NCBI GenBank assembly: GCA_016937725.1
Contig: JAFGVZ010000159.1
Span: 1 to 8,424 of the forward strand
Reading direction: 5' to 3'
Length of the DNA stretch: 8,424 nucleotides
Source of the DNA: Paracoccaceae bacterium
GTDB lineage: Bacteria; Pseudomonadota; Alphaproteobacteria; Rhodobacterales; Rhodobacteraceae
Shown here: one piece after another, positions 1 through 6,961 of the stretch
Layout: every line of letters starts with the position of its first letter
Numbering within the stretch: the first letter of the stretch is position 1
Translations under genes and position numbers: made by a program
Notes under the pieces: generated by a model
The model's input: only the letters and a program-made list of their open reading frames with translations
What the model was told of the DNA's origin: nothing
The model's database searches: none

Positions 1-1590
1 CCCAAGGGGCGCGAGCGGTTCATCTTGGTGGATTTGGGTGTGACATTCCCCGATATGGGCGGGCAACCGGGTGTGGACCTGATCTTGCCCGACTTGACAT
101 GGCTGATCGAGCGGCGCGACCGGCTGGATGCCATTTTCATCACCCATGCGCATGAAGACCATGTCGGTGCCGTGGGCCAGATGTGGGACAAGCTGCAAGC
201 GCCGGTTTATGCGCGCGATTTCACCGCGCGTATCGCGCGGTTGAAAATGCAGGACCAAGGTCAAGACCCCGCGCAGATCAAGACCGTGGGCAAGATGGAA
301 CCGGTCGCGGCCGGGCCTTTCCGCGTGCAATTCTTTCCTGTGGCGCATTCGCTGCCGGAAGCCTCGGGCTTGATCATCGACACGGATGCGGGCCGCTTGG
401 TGCATTCGGGCGACTTCAAGGCCGATACTTCGCCGGGTGTGGGCGAACCGCATGATCCCGCGCTCTTGGCAGAGATTGGCCGCTCTGGCGTGAAGGCCAT
501 GACCTGCGACAGCACGAATGTCATGAACCTGAATCCCGGTCGGTCCGAAGCAACGCTGGCCGCGCCCATTGCCGACCTGATGCGCAACGCGCGCGGGCTT
601 GTGGTGGCGACGACATTCGCGTCGAACGTGGCGCGGCTAAAGACGCTGGCGGTGGCGGCGCATGAGGCCGGGCGCTCGGTTTGCCTGATGGGCCGCGCCA
701 TGCTGCGGATGACGCAAGTGGCAACGGAATCGGGCATCCTCAAGGATTTTCCGCCCACCATCAGCCCGGAACAAGCCAAGGACGTGCCGCGCGAAAACCT
801 GCTTCTGATCGTGACCGGCAGCCAAGGTGAACGGCGCGCCGCCAGCGCCCAACTGGCGCGCGGCACCTATATGGGGCTGAGCATGAAGGAAGGGGACACG
901 TTCCTGTTTTCCTCTATGACCATCCCCGGTAATGAGCGCGAAGTGGGGCGCATCGTGAATGGCCTGTCGGAAATGGGCGTGGATGTGATCGACAATGGCG
1001 AACGGCTTTACCATGTGTCGGGCCACGCCAACCGCCCCGATCTGGAAGCGATGCATGACCTGATCCAGCCTGCGATCCTGATCCCAATGCACGGCGAACA
1101 CCGGATGATGCGCGAGCACGCGAAACTCGCCATCTCGCGCGGGATGCGGTCGGTCGTGGTGCCCAACGGCTCTGTGCTGGACCTGACGGATGATGTGCCC
1201 GTGTTGGTGGATGAAATCCCAACGGGCCGCACCTATCTGGATGGCAGCCGGCTGATTGGCGCGATGGACGGCATCGTGCGCGACCGCATTCGCATGGCGA
1301 TTGGTGGGCATGTTTTTGTCACGGTCATCATGGACGAGGTGGACGAGGTTCTGGGCGATCCTTGGGCTGAAATTGCGGGCCTGCGCCCGGTGGCCAAAGG
1401 TGGCCAGCCGCTGAATGAGGTGATCGAGGACGAATTGTCCGACTATCTTGAGCGCGCAGGCCGCAAGGTGCTGTCGGATGACGACAAGCTGAATGACGGG
1501 ATGCGCCGTGTTGTCCGGCAAGTTGTGATGGAAGAACTGGGCAAAAAGCCGGAGGTGACCGTGGTCATCAGCCGCTTGAGCGCCGAATAG
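1..1590 (+). CDS. rnj: Ribonuclease J (5' partial)
   Basis: Metallo-beta-lactamase/beta-CASP ribonuclease with 5'-3' exonuclease and endonuclease activity in mRNA turnover and rRNA 5' maturation in the cytoplasm. The frame is open to the left edge, reading PKGRERFILVDLGVTFPD, so the first 30 or so residues of the usual ~555 lie outside; the TTG at 25 is not a real start. Of 529 visible residues, the zinc motif HAHEDH is at 49-54, followed by the HSLPEAS histidine (346-348), the HSGDFK aspartate (H at residue 135) and the late HGEHR histidine (residue 364). These match the metal ligands known for RNase J1. The TCDSTNV and VTGSQGE segments fit the beta-CASP region, and the C-terminal ~100 residues fit the small C-terminal domain. 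The gene ends at TAG and faces kpsC convergently. In related genomes it often follows nuoN-birA-coaX, which cannot be checked here. Confidence 0.97.
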   Translation, partial: PKGRERFILVDLGVTFPDMGGQPGVDLILPDLTWLIERRDRLDAIFITHAHEDHVGAVGQMWDKLQAPVYARDFTARIARLKMQDQGQDPAQIKTVGKMEPVAAGPFRVQFFPVAHSLPEASGLIIDTDAGRLVHSGDFKADTSPGVGEPHDPALLAEIGRSGVKAMTCDSTNVMNLNPGRSEATLAAPIADLMRNARGLVVATTFASNVARLKTLAVAAHEAGRSVCLMGRAMLRMTQVATESGILKDFPPTISPEQAKDVPRENLLLIVTGSQGERRAASAQLARGTYMGLSMKEGDTFLFSSMTIPGNEREVGRIVNGLSEMGVDVIDNGERLYHVSGHANRPDLEAMHDLIQPAILIPMHGEHRMMREHAKLAISRGMRSVVVPNGSVLDLTDDVPVLVDEIPTGRTYLDGSRLIGAMDGIVRDRIRMAIGGHVFVTVIMDEVDEVLGDPWAEIAGLRPVAKGGQPLNEVIEDELSDYLERAGRKVLSDDDKLNDGMRRVVRQVVMEELGKKPEVTVVISRLSAE

Positions 1591-1599
1591 GTGTGAGCT

Positions 1600-1622
1600 G
1601 GCGGAGGGCTTGCGCCCACGCC
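1600..1622 (+). terminator. Candidate terminator hairpin after rnj
   Basis: Ten bases after the rnj stop, GGCG-GA-GGGC-TTGC-GCCC-A-CGCC can fold into a two-part stem (4 + 4 bp, small internal loop, TTGC loop). It is followed by TTTACTT, a weak T-rich tract. Position and shape fit an intrinsic or partly Rho-assisted terminator for rnj. The T-tract is poor, so efficiency is uncertain. Confidence 0.4.
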
Positions 1623-1632
1623 TTTACTTGAG

Positions 1633-1670
1633 GGGGGCTGCCGCCCCCATGCGGGCCAGTAGGCCCGCAT
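1633..1670. repeat. Double palindrome in convergent gap, probable dispersed intergenic repeat
   Basis: Two hairpins stand back to back. GGGGGC-TGCC-GCCCCC (1633-1648) has a perfect 6-bp stem. ATGCGGGCC-AGTA-GGCCCGCAT (1649-1670) has a perfect 9-bp stem with a 4-base loop. They are followed by TCCCCC and then CGCGAGTATTTCTGG (1676-1690) and CAAGATGATG, ending exactly at the kpsC stop codon. The CCCCC at 1672-1676 could also pair with the G-run at 1633-1637, enclosing the second hairpin. The GAGTATTT.TGG..AAGATGA tag resembles, from memory, a sequence found many times downstream of genes in Rhodobacteraceae. Likely roles are bidirectional termination or 3'-end protection for the two converging transcripts. 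Confidence 0.6.
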
Positions 1671-1700
1671 TCCCCCGCGAGTATTTCTGGCAAGATGATG

Positions 1701-3665
1701 TCAGCGCCAGAAGGTCGTGCGACTGGCCAGCAGCCCTTGCAGCTTGGCCAGCAGGCGCAGGGCAGGCGGCTGGGGAGTGGTGCTTGCATCTGCCAAACGC
1801 TCCAGCGCCAGTTCTGGGCTACATGGCAGGCGCGTGATCGGGTCCAGATAGCGCGGATACGCGATAAGCACGGCATGGGCGAGCGCGGCCATGTCGGGCC
1901 TTGCTTGGCGGCGCTCGGGTATCGGCCCCAGATCGCGGGTCAGCCCCCAGCCTGCGTAGAAGGGCGCCCCAAGGCATGTAACCGGAAGGCCGCGCAAAAG
2001 CGCTTCAAAGCCGAGAGTGGAGGTGATCGTCCAGACCTCATCCACTTGGGCCAGCAACCAGCCCGTGTCAGTGCGCGGCAAGACCAGAGCGGCGGCGCTT
2101 GTGTCGGTCAGCGCGCCAGGGCGCAGGCCCGCTTCGACATCGGGATGGGGTTTATAGAGGATAACCGCATCGGGGTTTTCCGCACGCGCCGCGGCAAGGA
2201 GCTGCGCATTGGTGCGAATGTTGCCCGCGCCCAAGCGGATGGAGGCGTCATCCTCAACCTGTCCGGGCACAAGGATACGGTGGCCTTCGGGCAGATCAGG
2301 GCGCGCGCCAACAAGGTTATACTTGGTCGTGCCGCTGTCGCGCAAACGGGCGACCAGACGCGCAGCACGTTCGGACCCGCCGGGGGGCAGGGGGGCGGCG
2401 ATAAGTGCCTCTAGCCGCGAGGGGCGGGTTGGGTCGTAATAAATGCCCAGATCGTCGCGCACCAAGGACAGGGGAGGTGTCAGCGCCGCGCCAAGCCCGC
2501 GCGAGCGCAGGATGCCGTCTTCTATGCGGATATCGGCGTCTTTTGCGCCCCAGACCATGCTGCGGCGGCTGGCCGTTTTGCGAAAGCGCAACGGTTTCCA
2601 ACGCCCGAAAAAAGCCTGCAAATGCGGGCGCTTCCAAAGCCGCATGTCCAGCGCGTCATATCCCGCGTGATCTTCGCGCCACGCGCGGGCCAGTGCCTCT
2701 AGATGGTCGATCAGGTCTGGCAGGGCGCAAAGCCTGTCGCGGCAGGGGTCATACCATTTGGGATAAAGCAGCATCGCGGCGGCAAAAAGCTGGGTGCGGG
2801 TCAGGGTCCGGCGGCGGCGGGGATGGGGTGTTTGGTCCTTGGTCAGCCCCCAGCCCGCATAGAAGGGTAGACCCCAGACATGGGGGCGGTGGCCTGCGAG
2901 GATTGCCTCGAACCCTAGTTGGGAGCTGACAGTGTAGACGGCTGTCGCGCCCTCTAGCAGGTCCCATGGCGAGCAGGCCGCGTCACACAGGGTGATGCGG
3001 TCAGCCTGAACATCAGCCGGGGTGAAATGGCCGTTGCGCAAGCCTTGCGCCGTTTCGGGATGGCTGCGGATCACGATGCGCGCTGTCGGGTGGTCGAGTT
3101 GCGCCTGCACGAGCATCTCTTGGAAGATATGCGGTGATAGGGGGCCATGCAGCCCGCCATGGGTGAGTGACGCGTCGCCGCGCACTTGGTCTATGACCAG
3201 CACATAGCCGGGGGGCGGGGCAGAGATAGCAGGATCGACCGCCGAATACTTGGTCAGGTGATGCGCGCGCAGGCGTGCCATGCACAGGCGCGCGGTTTCC
3301 AGAAGCGCGTGGTCATCCAGCGGATGCGTGGCCAGAAGTGTTTCGAGATCGGACGGGCGCGACGGGTCATAGTAGATGCCCTGTTCATCAATCAGCAGAC
3401 CGAGTGTCGGCTCTCCCTGCCGCCCGGGAAAGAGCGAGCGCAGGAACGCATCTTCAACCCGGAGAAGGCCCGCGCCTGTGCGCTTTGCGACGGCCTCGGC
3501 ACGCGCGGCGCGGGGCGCGTGGCCCCATGCGGCGATCAGGTCATTGGGGCCGGGTAGGCCGAAGCGTGGCGCATAGCCCGCAAGCGCCATAATGCGGCGG
3601 ATGCGGCGCGCTTGCCCAGATGGCCCGAGGAACCCGCCAGAGACGGCATGAACCCTCGGGCGCAT
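1701..3665 (-). CDS. kpsC: Capsule linker beta-Kdo transferase KpsC
   Basis: KpsC extends the beta-Kdo linker on (lyso)phosphatidylglycerol after KpsS adds the first residue, at the cytoplasmic side of the inner membrane. The 654-residue protein is a tandem of two related modules, as in characterised KpsC (GT99 then GT107). Module 1 has EDAFLRS (71-77), GIYYDPSRPS (96-105), DQVRGDASL (159-167), RSHPE (200-204), TVSSQLGFEA (245-254) and PFYAGWGLT (267-275). Module 2 repeats these as EDGILRS (382-388), GIYYDPTRPS (407-416), GQVEDDASI (468-476), YKPHPDVE (504-511), TITSTLGFEA (546-555) and PFYAGWGLT (568-576). No signal peptide or membrane span is seen, as expected. ATG at 3665 begins five bases after the stop of the upstream export gene, with no clear Shine-Dalgarno, suggesting translational coupling. 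A later ATG (3590) would cut into the conserved FLGPSGQARRIRRI N-terminus and is unlikely. Confidence 0.93.
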   Translation of the reverse strand: MRPRVHAVSGGFLGPSGQARRIRRIMALAGYAPRFGLPGPNDLIAAWGHAPRAARAEAVAKRTGAGLLRVEDAFLRSLFPGRQGEPTLGLLIDEQGIYYDPSRPSDLETLLATHPLDDHALLETARLCMARLRAHHLTKYSAVDPAISAPPPGYVLVIDQVRGDASLTHGGLHGPLSPHIFQEMLVQAQLDHPTARIVIRSHPETAQGLRNGHFTPADVQADRITLCDAACSPWDLLEGATAVYTVSSQLGFEAILAGHRPHVWGLPFYAGWGLTKDQTPHPRRRRTLTRTQLFAAAMLLYPKWYDPCRDRLCALPDLIDHLEALARAWREDHAGYDALDMRLWKRPHLQAFFGRWKPLRFRKTASRRSMVWGAKDADIRIEDGILRSRGLGAALTPPLSLVRDDLGIYYDPTRPSRLEALIAAPLPPGGSERAARLVARLRDSGTTKYNLVGARPDLPEGHRILVPGQVEDDASIRLGAGNIRTNAQLLAAARAENPDAVILYKPHPDVEAGLRPGALTDTSAAALVLPRTDTGWLLAQVDEVWTITSTLGFEALLRGLPVTCLGAPFYAGWGLTRDLGPIPERRQARPDMAALAHAVLIAYPRYLDPITRLPCSPELALERLADASTTPQPPALRLLAKLQGLLASRTTFWR

Positions 3666-3670
3666 GGGGT

Positions 3671-4807
3671 TTAGTCACCGCTGCGGGTCAGCGCGCGGAT
3701 GGACCCTGCGGCGGTGATGGACCCTGTCAGCGCAGAAATCTGACGCGCCCAGAGGACAGAGGACGCTTCGGTTACGAAAATCGTGTCACCATCGCGGATC
3801 TTGAAGTCGCGCGCGTCGAACATTCCGGTGGGTTTGGTCAGGTCCAGCACATATACAAAGCGCACATCGGTCACGAATTCGCCGATACCAAGGATTTCGG
3901 TCGCAATTTCCGGCCGTTCATCACGGAAGATAAATACGCCTTTCGGGTCGGCGCGCAGCGGGTCCAGCCCGCCGACAGAGGCCAAGGCCTCGATGGCCGA
4001 AATTTGCTGGGTGTCGAACACGACGCGGCTGGTGGTGCCCGTGGCCCCCAGAACCGAAAAGCTGCGCTGGTCTTGTTTGACTAAAATTCGATCGCCCCCA
4101 CGCATGGCAATATCCAGCGATGGATCAGAGAAGATGTCTTCCAGCCAAGCGCTGTCCTGCCGGTTGCCGCGTGTGACCAACACTTGTGCGGTTTCCAGCG
4201 GAATGCTGATGCCGCCCGCGCTGGCGATGACCGACGACAAGCGGTTCGAGGCGCGGGTGATGGGGTAGACGCCCTGCGCGGTCACACCGCCTGTGACGGA
4301 CACGGTTGATCCGTCGCCTTGGGTGCGTGCGACCAATACCTGCGGGTCGGGGGTTTGTTCATCCAATGCGCGGGTCAGCACGCGGCGCAGTGCGTCGGGC
4401 GATTGGCCTGCGGCGCGGATGCGGCCTGCATAGGGCACGAAGATGAACCCGGCATCATCGACTTGCAAGGTTTCGATAATGGCGTTGTTGGTCGCTTCGG
4501 GGGCCAGAAGACCCTCGGGCACGTTTTCGAACACGTTCAATGTGATTGTGTCGCCCGGTCGGATCGTATCGCCCCCCAGAATGGCGCCTGCGCGCAGCGC
4601 GTGGCTGAAGCCAAGCGTTTCGGGGCGGTTGGCGATCTGGCTGACCCGTTTGGTGACGGCGATGATATGCGCATCGCCCTCGCGCATGACCGAGCCTGCG
4701 AAAATCTGGTTCGAGGTCGGGCCATCGCTGGGCACCCCGCAAGAGGCTATGGCGACACATGCCACTATGGCCGCGGTGCGGCCAAGGGTTTTAGAAATAG
4801 CAAACAC
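3671..4807 (-). CDS. Wza-type polysaccharide export outer-membrane lipoprotein
   Basis: Predicted outer-membrane polysaccharide exit channel of the Poly_export/SLBB family (Wza, KpsD relatives), 378 residues, close to Wza length and shorter than KpsD. The N-terminus is a lipoprotein signal: basic start, hydrophobic stretch to residue 22, lipobox IASC with the lipidated cysteine at 23. The Poly_export domain spans about 80-160 (IRPGDTITLNVFE, then FIFVPYAGRIRAAGQS). SLBB-like segments follow at about 168-245 (TVSVTGGV...RGGDRILV) and 249-346 (SFSVLGATG...IRDGDTIFV). The C-terminal ~28 residues, including WARQISALTGSI, look like the amphipathic helix that forms the membrane barrel in Wza, and contain a short six-residue repeat (TGSITA/AGSIRA). 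The start is GTG, supported by AGGAG eight bases upstream. It lies between kpsS and kpsC. A weak TTGGCG-N17-TAAGCT in the 93-base gap upstream is not convincing, so co-transcription from kpsS is assumed. Confidence 0.9.
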   Translation of the reverse strand: MFAISKTLGRTAAIVACVAIASCGVPSDGPTSNQIFAGSVMREGDAHIIAVTKRVSQIANRPETLGFSHALRAGAILGGDTIRPGDTITLNVFENVPEGLLAPEATNNAIIETLQVDDAGFIFVPYAGRIRAAGQSPDALRRVLTRALDEQTPDPQVLVARTQGDGSTVSVTGGVTAQGVYPITRASNRLSSVIASAGGISIPLETAQVLVTRGNRQDSAWLEDIFSDPSLDIAMRGGDRILVKQDQRSFSVLGATGTTSRVVFDTQQISAIEALASVGGLDPLRADPKGVFIFRDERPEIATEILGIGEFVTDVRFVYVLDLTKPTGMFDARDFKIRDGDTIFVTEASSVLWARQISALTGSITAAGSIRALTRSGD

Positions 4808-4815
4808 TGCTCGGG

Positions 4816-4820
4816 CTCCT
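4816..4820 (-). promoter_or_regulatory. Shine-Dalgarno of the export lipoprotein gene
   Basis: On the minus strand AGGAG lies eight bases before the GTG at 4807. It supports this GTG as the true start and gives an intact lipoprotein signal peptide of 22 residues. Confidence 0.7.
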
Positions 4821-4900
4821 GTAAAAGGACTGGCCTCTGATTATTACGCTCAGCTTACAGCCGACGGCGCTTTTCGCCAAGGTCTGAAATGGGTTAGCGG

Positions 4901-6190
4901 TCATTTCACCATGCGCAACTGTTGCCTTGGGGCCGCGTCCCCGGTGATGAGCGCGGTATAGGGGTCTTGCGGCGCGAGCATCATATCCACCACATGTCGC
5001 AGAAGCTGGCGTCGCCCCCGCAAGGAATAGTAGCCGCCCGGAACTTGAGAGGTTTCCAGCAGGAAATGCCGATAGCGCCGGTAAGCGCGGGCATCGGGCC
5101 GGGTGGGATTGGTGAAAAACTGCTCGATTGGCTGGGTCGAGACGAATTCAGGCTTGTCGAACACCGCGCGCCCGAAGGCTTTGAGCGGCATACCGCGCCA
5201 GAGCACCTGTTGCGCGGCAGTCGAATTGACGGTGACCGCGGACCGCGCGTGATTGAGCAAAAGTGCCAATTTGCCGCCACGCACGAAATGCACGCGGCCC
5301 CGCAATCCGTGTTTGTCGGTCAATTGCCGGATCACAATGCGCAACGGTTGGCGACCATCTTCCAGCGGGTGCGCCTTGATGACCAAGTGATGATGGCGTG
5401 GCGCCCCTTGTGCGAAGCCCGCAAAGACGGTTTCCAAAAAGTCGGCCTGACTGTCGAACGGGCCATGGGCGCGAAACGAACTGTCATGCGCCAGTTGCAG
5501 CAAGATTAGGTGGTAGGGAAAGCCGCCATTGCGAATGCGCCAAGACGCGATGCGCCGCTCCAGACTGGTCAGCGGCATGGCCCAGAGCCGCTTAAGATAC
5601 AGCCGAAATTCCTGCGCCACGCCGAGATCGCGGTGTGGCCGGAAGTTGCGATAGTGCCCGCTCAGGGCCATCACGCAGAAATGGTAAATTGCGCCATAGA
5701 AGATGTGATGGCGCATGTCGCCCCAATGCGCGGGCGGGTCGGGCAATTCCAGATCGCATTTTTCCAAGGCGCGGCGCATATCCTCGACCGACATGTCCAT
5801 CAGCACCGAATTGCCGTTGCTGCCGTCGCGTTCGTAAGTCACCCAATAGGGGCGCAGATAGCCTTCCTCGAACACATGCACGGTAATCCCGCGCGCTTTT
5901 GCCAAAGCAATCGCTTCGGCGTGAATGGCGCGCACATCGCCATAAAGCGCAAGGTCGGTGATGGCGTGGCGGTCCAACACATCGGCACAGGTGCGGGGCC
6001 AATCATCCGGGCTGCCAGTGAAGGGAATATAACTGGCCCGGTCGCGCCAGAACAGCGCATCACCCGCGTTGAAGCCCACGCGCCAGACCTGCGCGCCAGC
6101 CGCGCGCAGCATCCGGCCCAGCCGGTCGAAAAACGGTCCATGCGGCCCCTGCAAAAACAGGAAGCGCCGCGATGCGGTTTGTGGTGCCAT
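4901..6190 (-). CDS. kpsS: Capsule linker beta-Kdo transferase KpsS
   Basis: KpsS adds the first beta-Kdo residue to phosphatidylglycerol, starting the linker of ABC-transporter-dependent capsules. The protein has 429 residues, somewhat longer than E. coli KpsS (about 390). Recognisable segments are FLFLQGPHGPFFDRLG (10-25), ALYGDVRAIH (81-90), FEEGYLRPYW (107-116), ERDGSNGNS (120-128), FPYHLILLQLAHDSS (224-238), the IKAHPLEDG histidine-proline motif (271-279) and VNSTAAQQVLWRG (321-333). FEEGYLRPYW and KAHPLEDG are typical of KpsS. There is no signal peptide, consistent with action at the cytoplasmic face. ATG at 6190 is the only start that keeps the FLFLQGP block; the next methionine is residue 27. 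No strong Shine-Dalgarno precedes it. It is the first gene of the cassette, 93 bases before the export lipoprotein gene, and diverges from ribE. Confidence 0.93.
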   Translation of the reverse strand: MAPQTASRRFLFLQGPHGPFFDRLGRMLRAAGAQVWRVGFNAGDALFWRDRASYIPFTGSPDDWPRTCADVLDRHAITDLALYGDVRAIHAEAIALAKARGITVHVFEEGYLRPYWVTYERDGSNGNSVLMDMSVEDMRRALEKCDLELPDPPAHWGDMRHHIFYGAIYHFCVMALSGHYRNFRPHRDLGVAQEFRLYLKRLWAMPLTSLERRIASWRIRNGGFPYHLILLQLAHDSSFRAHGPFDSQADFLETVFAGFAQGAPRHHHLVIKAHPLEDGRQPLRIVIRQLTDKHGLRGRVHFVRGGKLALLLNHARSAVTVNSTAAQQVLWRGMPLKAFGRAVFDKPEFVSTQPIEQFFTNPTRPDARAYRRYRHFLLETSQVPGGYYSLRGRRQLLRHVVDMMLAPQDPYTALITGDAAPRQQLRMVK

Positions 6191-6203
6191 GGCGTTTTGC
6201 CTG

Positions 6204-6209
6204 ATTATA
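6204..6209 (-). promoter_or_regulatory. Candidate -10 element of the kpsS promoter
   Basis: The minus strand reads TATAAT, a perfect sigma-70 -10 hexamer, 13 bases before the kpsS ATG. At the proper spacing (6227-6232) the -35 position reads AGCCCT, which does not match consensus. Transcription would begin about 7 bases after the hexamer, leaving a leader of only about 5-8 bases. This suggests either activator dependence or near-leaderless translation of kpsS. Confidence 0.45.
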
Positions 6210-6210
6210 T

Positions 6211-6230
6211 CCCTGTCCCGCAGGATAGGG
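6211..6230. promoter_or_regulatory. Dyad CCCTGTCC-CGCA-GGATAGGG next to the kpsS -10
   Basis: An 8-bp inverted repeat with one mismatch and a four-base loop sits one base upstream of the kpsS -10 hexamer and covers most of the spacer and the edge of the -35 region. This placement suits a repressor operator. On the plus strand the same dyad is followed by CTGCTC and a run of six T (6237-6242), so it could instead terminate plus-strand antisense transcription before ribE. The sequence alone does not decide between these. Confidence 0.35.
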
Positions 6231-6302
6231 CTGCTCTTTTTTACATAGGGTAAACGAAAAACACGGTCGCGTCACCTAAAACGCGCAGCACGGGGGGCGC
6301 TG

Positions 6303-6330
6303 TTGCTTGCAAAGCCACAGGCACTAGGAT
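6303..6330 (+). promoter_or_regulatory. Candidate ribE promoter
   Basis: TTGCTT (6303-6308), a 16-base spacer and TAGGAT (6325-6330) form a plausible sigma-70-like promoter ending 30 bases before the ribE ATG. The rest of the 170-base divergent gap holds the kpsS control elements and a bulged stem (AACGCGC 6280-6286 with GCGCTGTT 6297-6304). I see no conserved FMN riboswitch core. Confidence 0.3.
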
Positions 6331-6360
6331 TAGCTGCGCCGAAACCAGCAAGGGGCGACC

Positions 6361-6954
6361 ATGTTCACAGGCATTATCACCGATATCGGCCGCGTTCGGT
6401 CGGTTGTGCAGGAAGGCGATCTGCGCGCCCGGATAGAGACCGGATACGACACGCGCGGCATAGAGATCGGGGCCTCTATCGCGTCTGACGGGGTATGTCT
6501 GACGGTCGTTGCCTTGGGGCCGGATTGGTATGATGTGCAGGTCTCTGCCGAGACCGTGGCCAAAACGAACCTTGGCACATGGGCACCGGGCAAGCGCGTG
6601 AACTTGGAACGCGCTTTGAAAGTGGGCGACGAATTGGGCGGCCATATCGTGTCGGGCCATGTCGACGGTCTGGCCGAGGTGGTGGGCCTGCGCGCCGAGG
6701 GCGACAGCACCCGTTTGCGGTTCCGCGCGCCAGATCATCTGGCGGGGTTCATCGCGCCCAAAGGGTCGGTGGCGCTGAACGGGACCTCGCTGACCGTGAA
6801 CGAGGTGGAGGGCGCGGAATTTGGCATCAACCTGATCCCGCACACGAAACAGGCGACCACATGGGCCGACACCAAGCTGGGTGACATGGTCAACCTGGAG
6901 ATTGACACGCTTGCCCGCTACGTAGCGCGCTTGCAGGATTGGGCGGGGCGCTAA
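6361..6954 (+). CDS. ribE: Riboflavin synthase alpha chain
   Basis: Converts two molecules of 6,7-dimethyl-8-ribityllumazine into riboflavin and a pyrimidinedione (EC 2.5.1.9), the last step of riboflavin synthesis, in the cytoplasm. At 197 residues it has the family's normal length and begins with the diagnostic MFTGIITDIG. It contains the two tandem lumazine-binding barrels: the first with SDGVCLTV (42-49) and VNLERAL (80-86), the second with LNGTSLTVN (139-147) and VNLEIDTLARYV (177-188), joined by GHIVSGHVDG (94-103). Conserved active-site candidates are the cysteine in VCLTV, the histidine in SGHVDG and the aspartate in EIDTLARY. AAGGGG five bases before the ATG is a good Shine-Dalgarno. 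No other riboflavin gene is in the window. It is separated from scpA by 42 bases and could be co-transcribed with it. In E. coli the same enzyme is called RibC. Confidence 0.97.
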   Translation: MFTGIITDIGRVRSVVQEGDLRARIETGYDTRGIEIGASIASDGVCLTVVALGPDWYDVQVSAETVAKTNLGTWAPGKRVNLERALKVGDELGGHIVSGHVDGLAEVVGLRAEGDSTRLRFRAPDHLAGFIAPKGSVALNGTSLTVNEVEGAEFGINLIPHTKQATTWADTKLGDMVNLEIDTLARYVARLQDWAGR

Positions 6955-6961
6955 CCGGCCA

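Noticed and set aside
637..1521. 294-codon open frame on the minus strand opposite rnj
   Set aside because: It lies wholly antisense to a clearly conserved enzyme. The translation is rich in His, Arg and Gln with no recognisable domain, typical of GC-rich shadow frames.
1695..2414. 239-codon open frame on the plus strand opposite the kpsC 3' end
   Set aside because: The matching minus-strand frame carries the conserved second KpsC module. The plus-strand product resembles no known protein.
3698..3726. Direct repeat GATGGACCCTG, 18 bases apart
   Set aside because: It lies in the coding 3' end of the export lipoprotein gene and encodes a six-residue repeat in the C-terminal helix. It is better explained as protein sequence than as a DNA site.
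4808..4900. Separate promoter or terminator between kpsS and the export lipoprotein gene
   Set aside because: The only candidates are a poor TTGGCG-N17-TAAGCT match and a 4-bp hairpin (GGCG/CGCC) without a T-tract. Neither is strong enough to list.
1701..6190. Capsule cassette as a genomic island
   Set aside because: No integrase, tRNA, flanking repeat or insertion sequence is seen, and base and codon use look like those of the housekeeping neighbours.
5510..6253. 247-codon open frame on the plus strand opposite kpsS
   Set aside because: Antisense to KpsS motifs along its length, no domain seen, and it begins inside kpsS without a convincing ribosome binding site.
6243..6360. Possible FMN riboswitch upstream of ribE
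   Set aside because: The G-rich stretch near 6292 prompted the idea, but the conserved RFN core segments and paired arms are not present, and the best promoter match lies downstream of that stretch.
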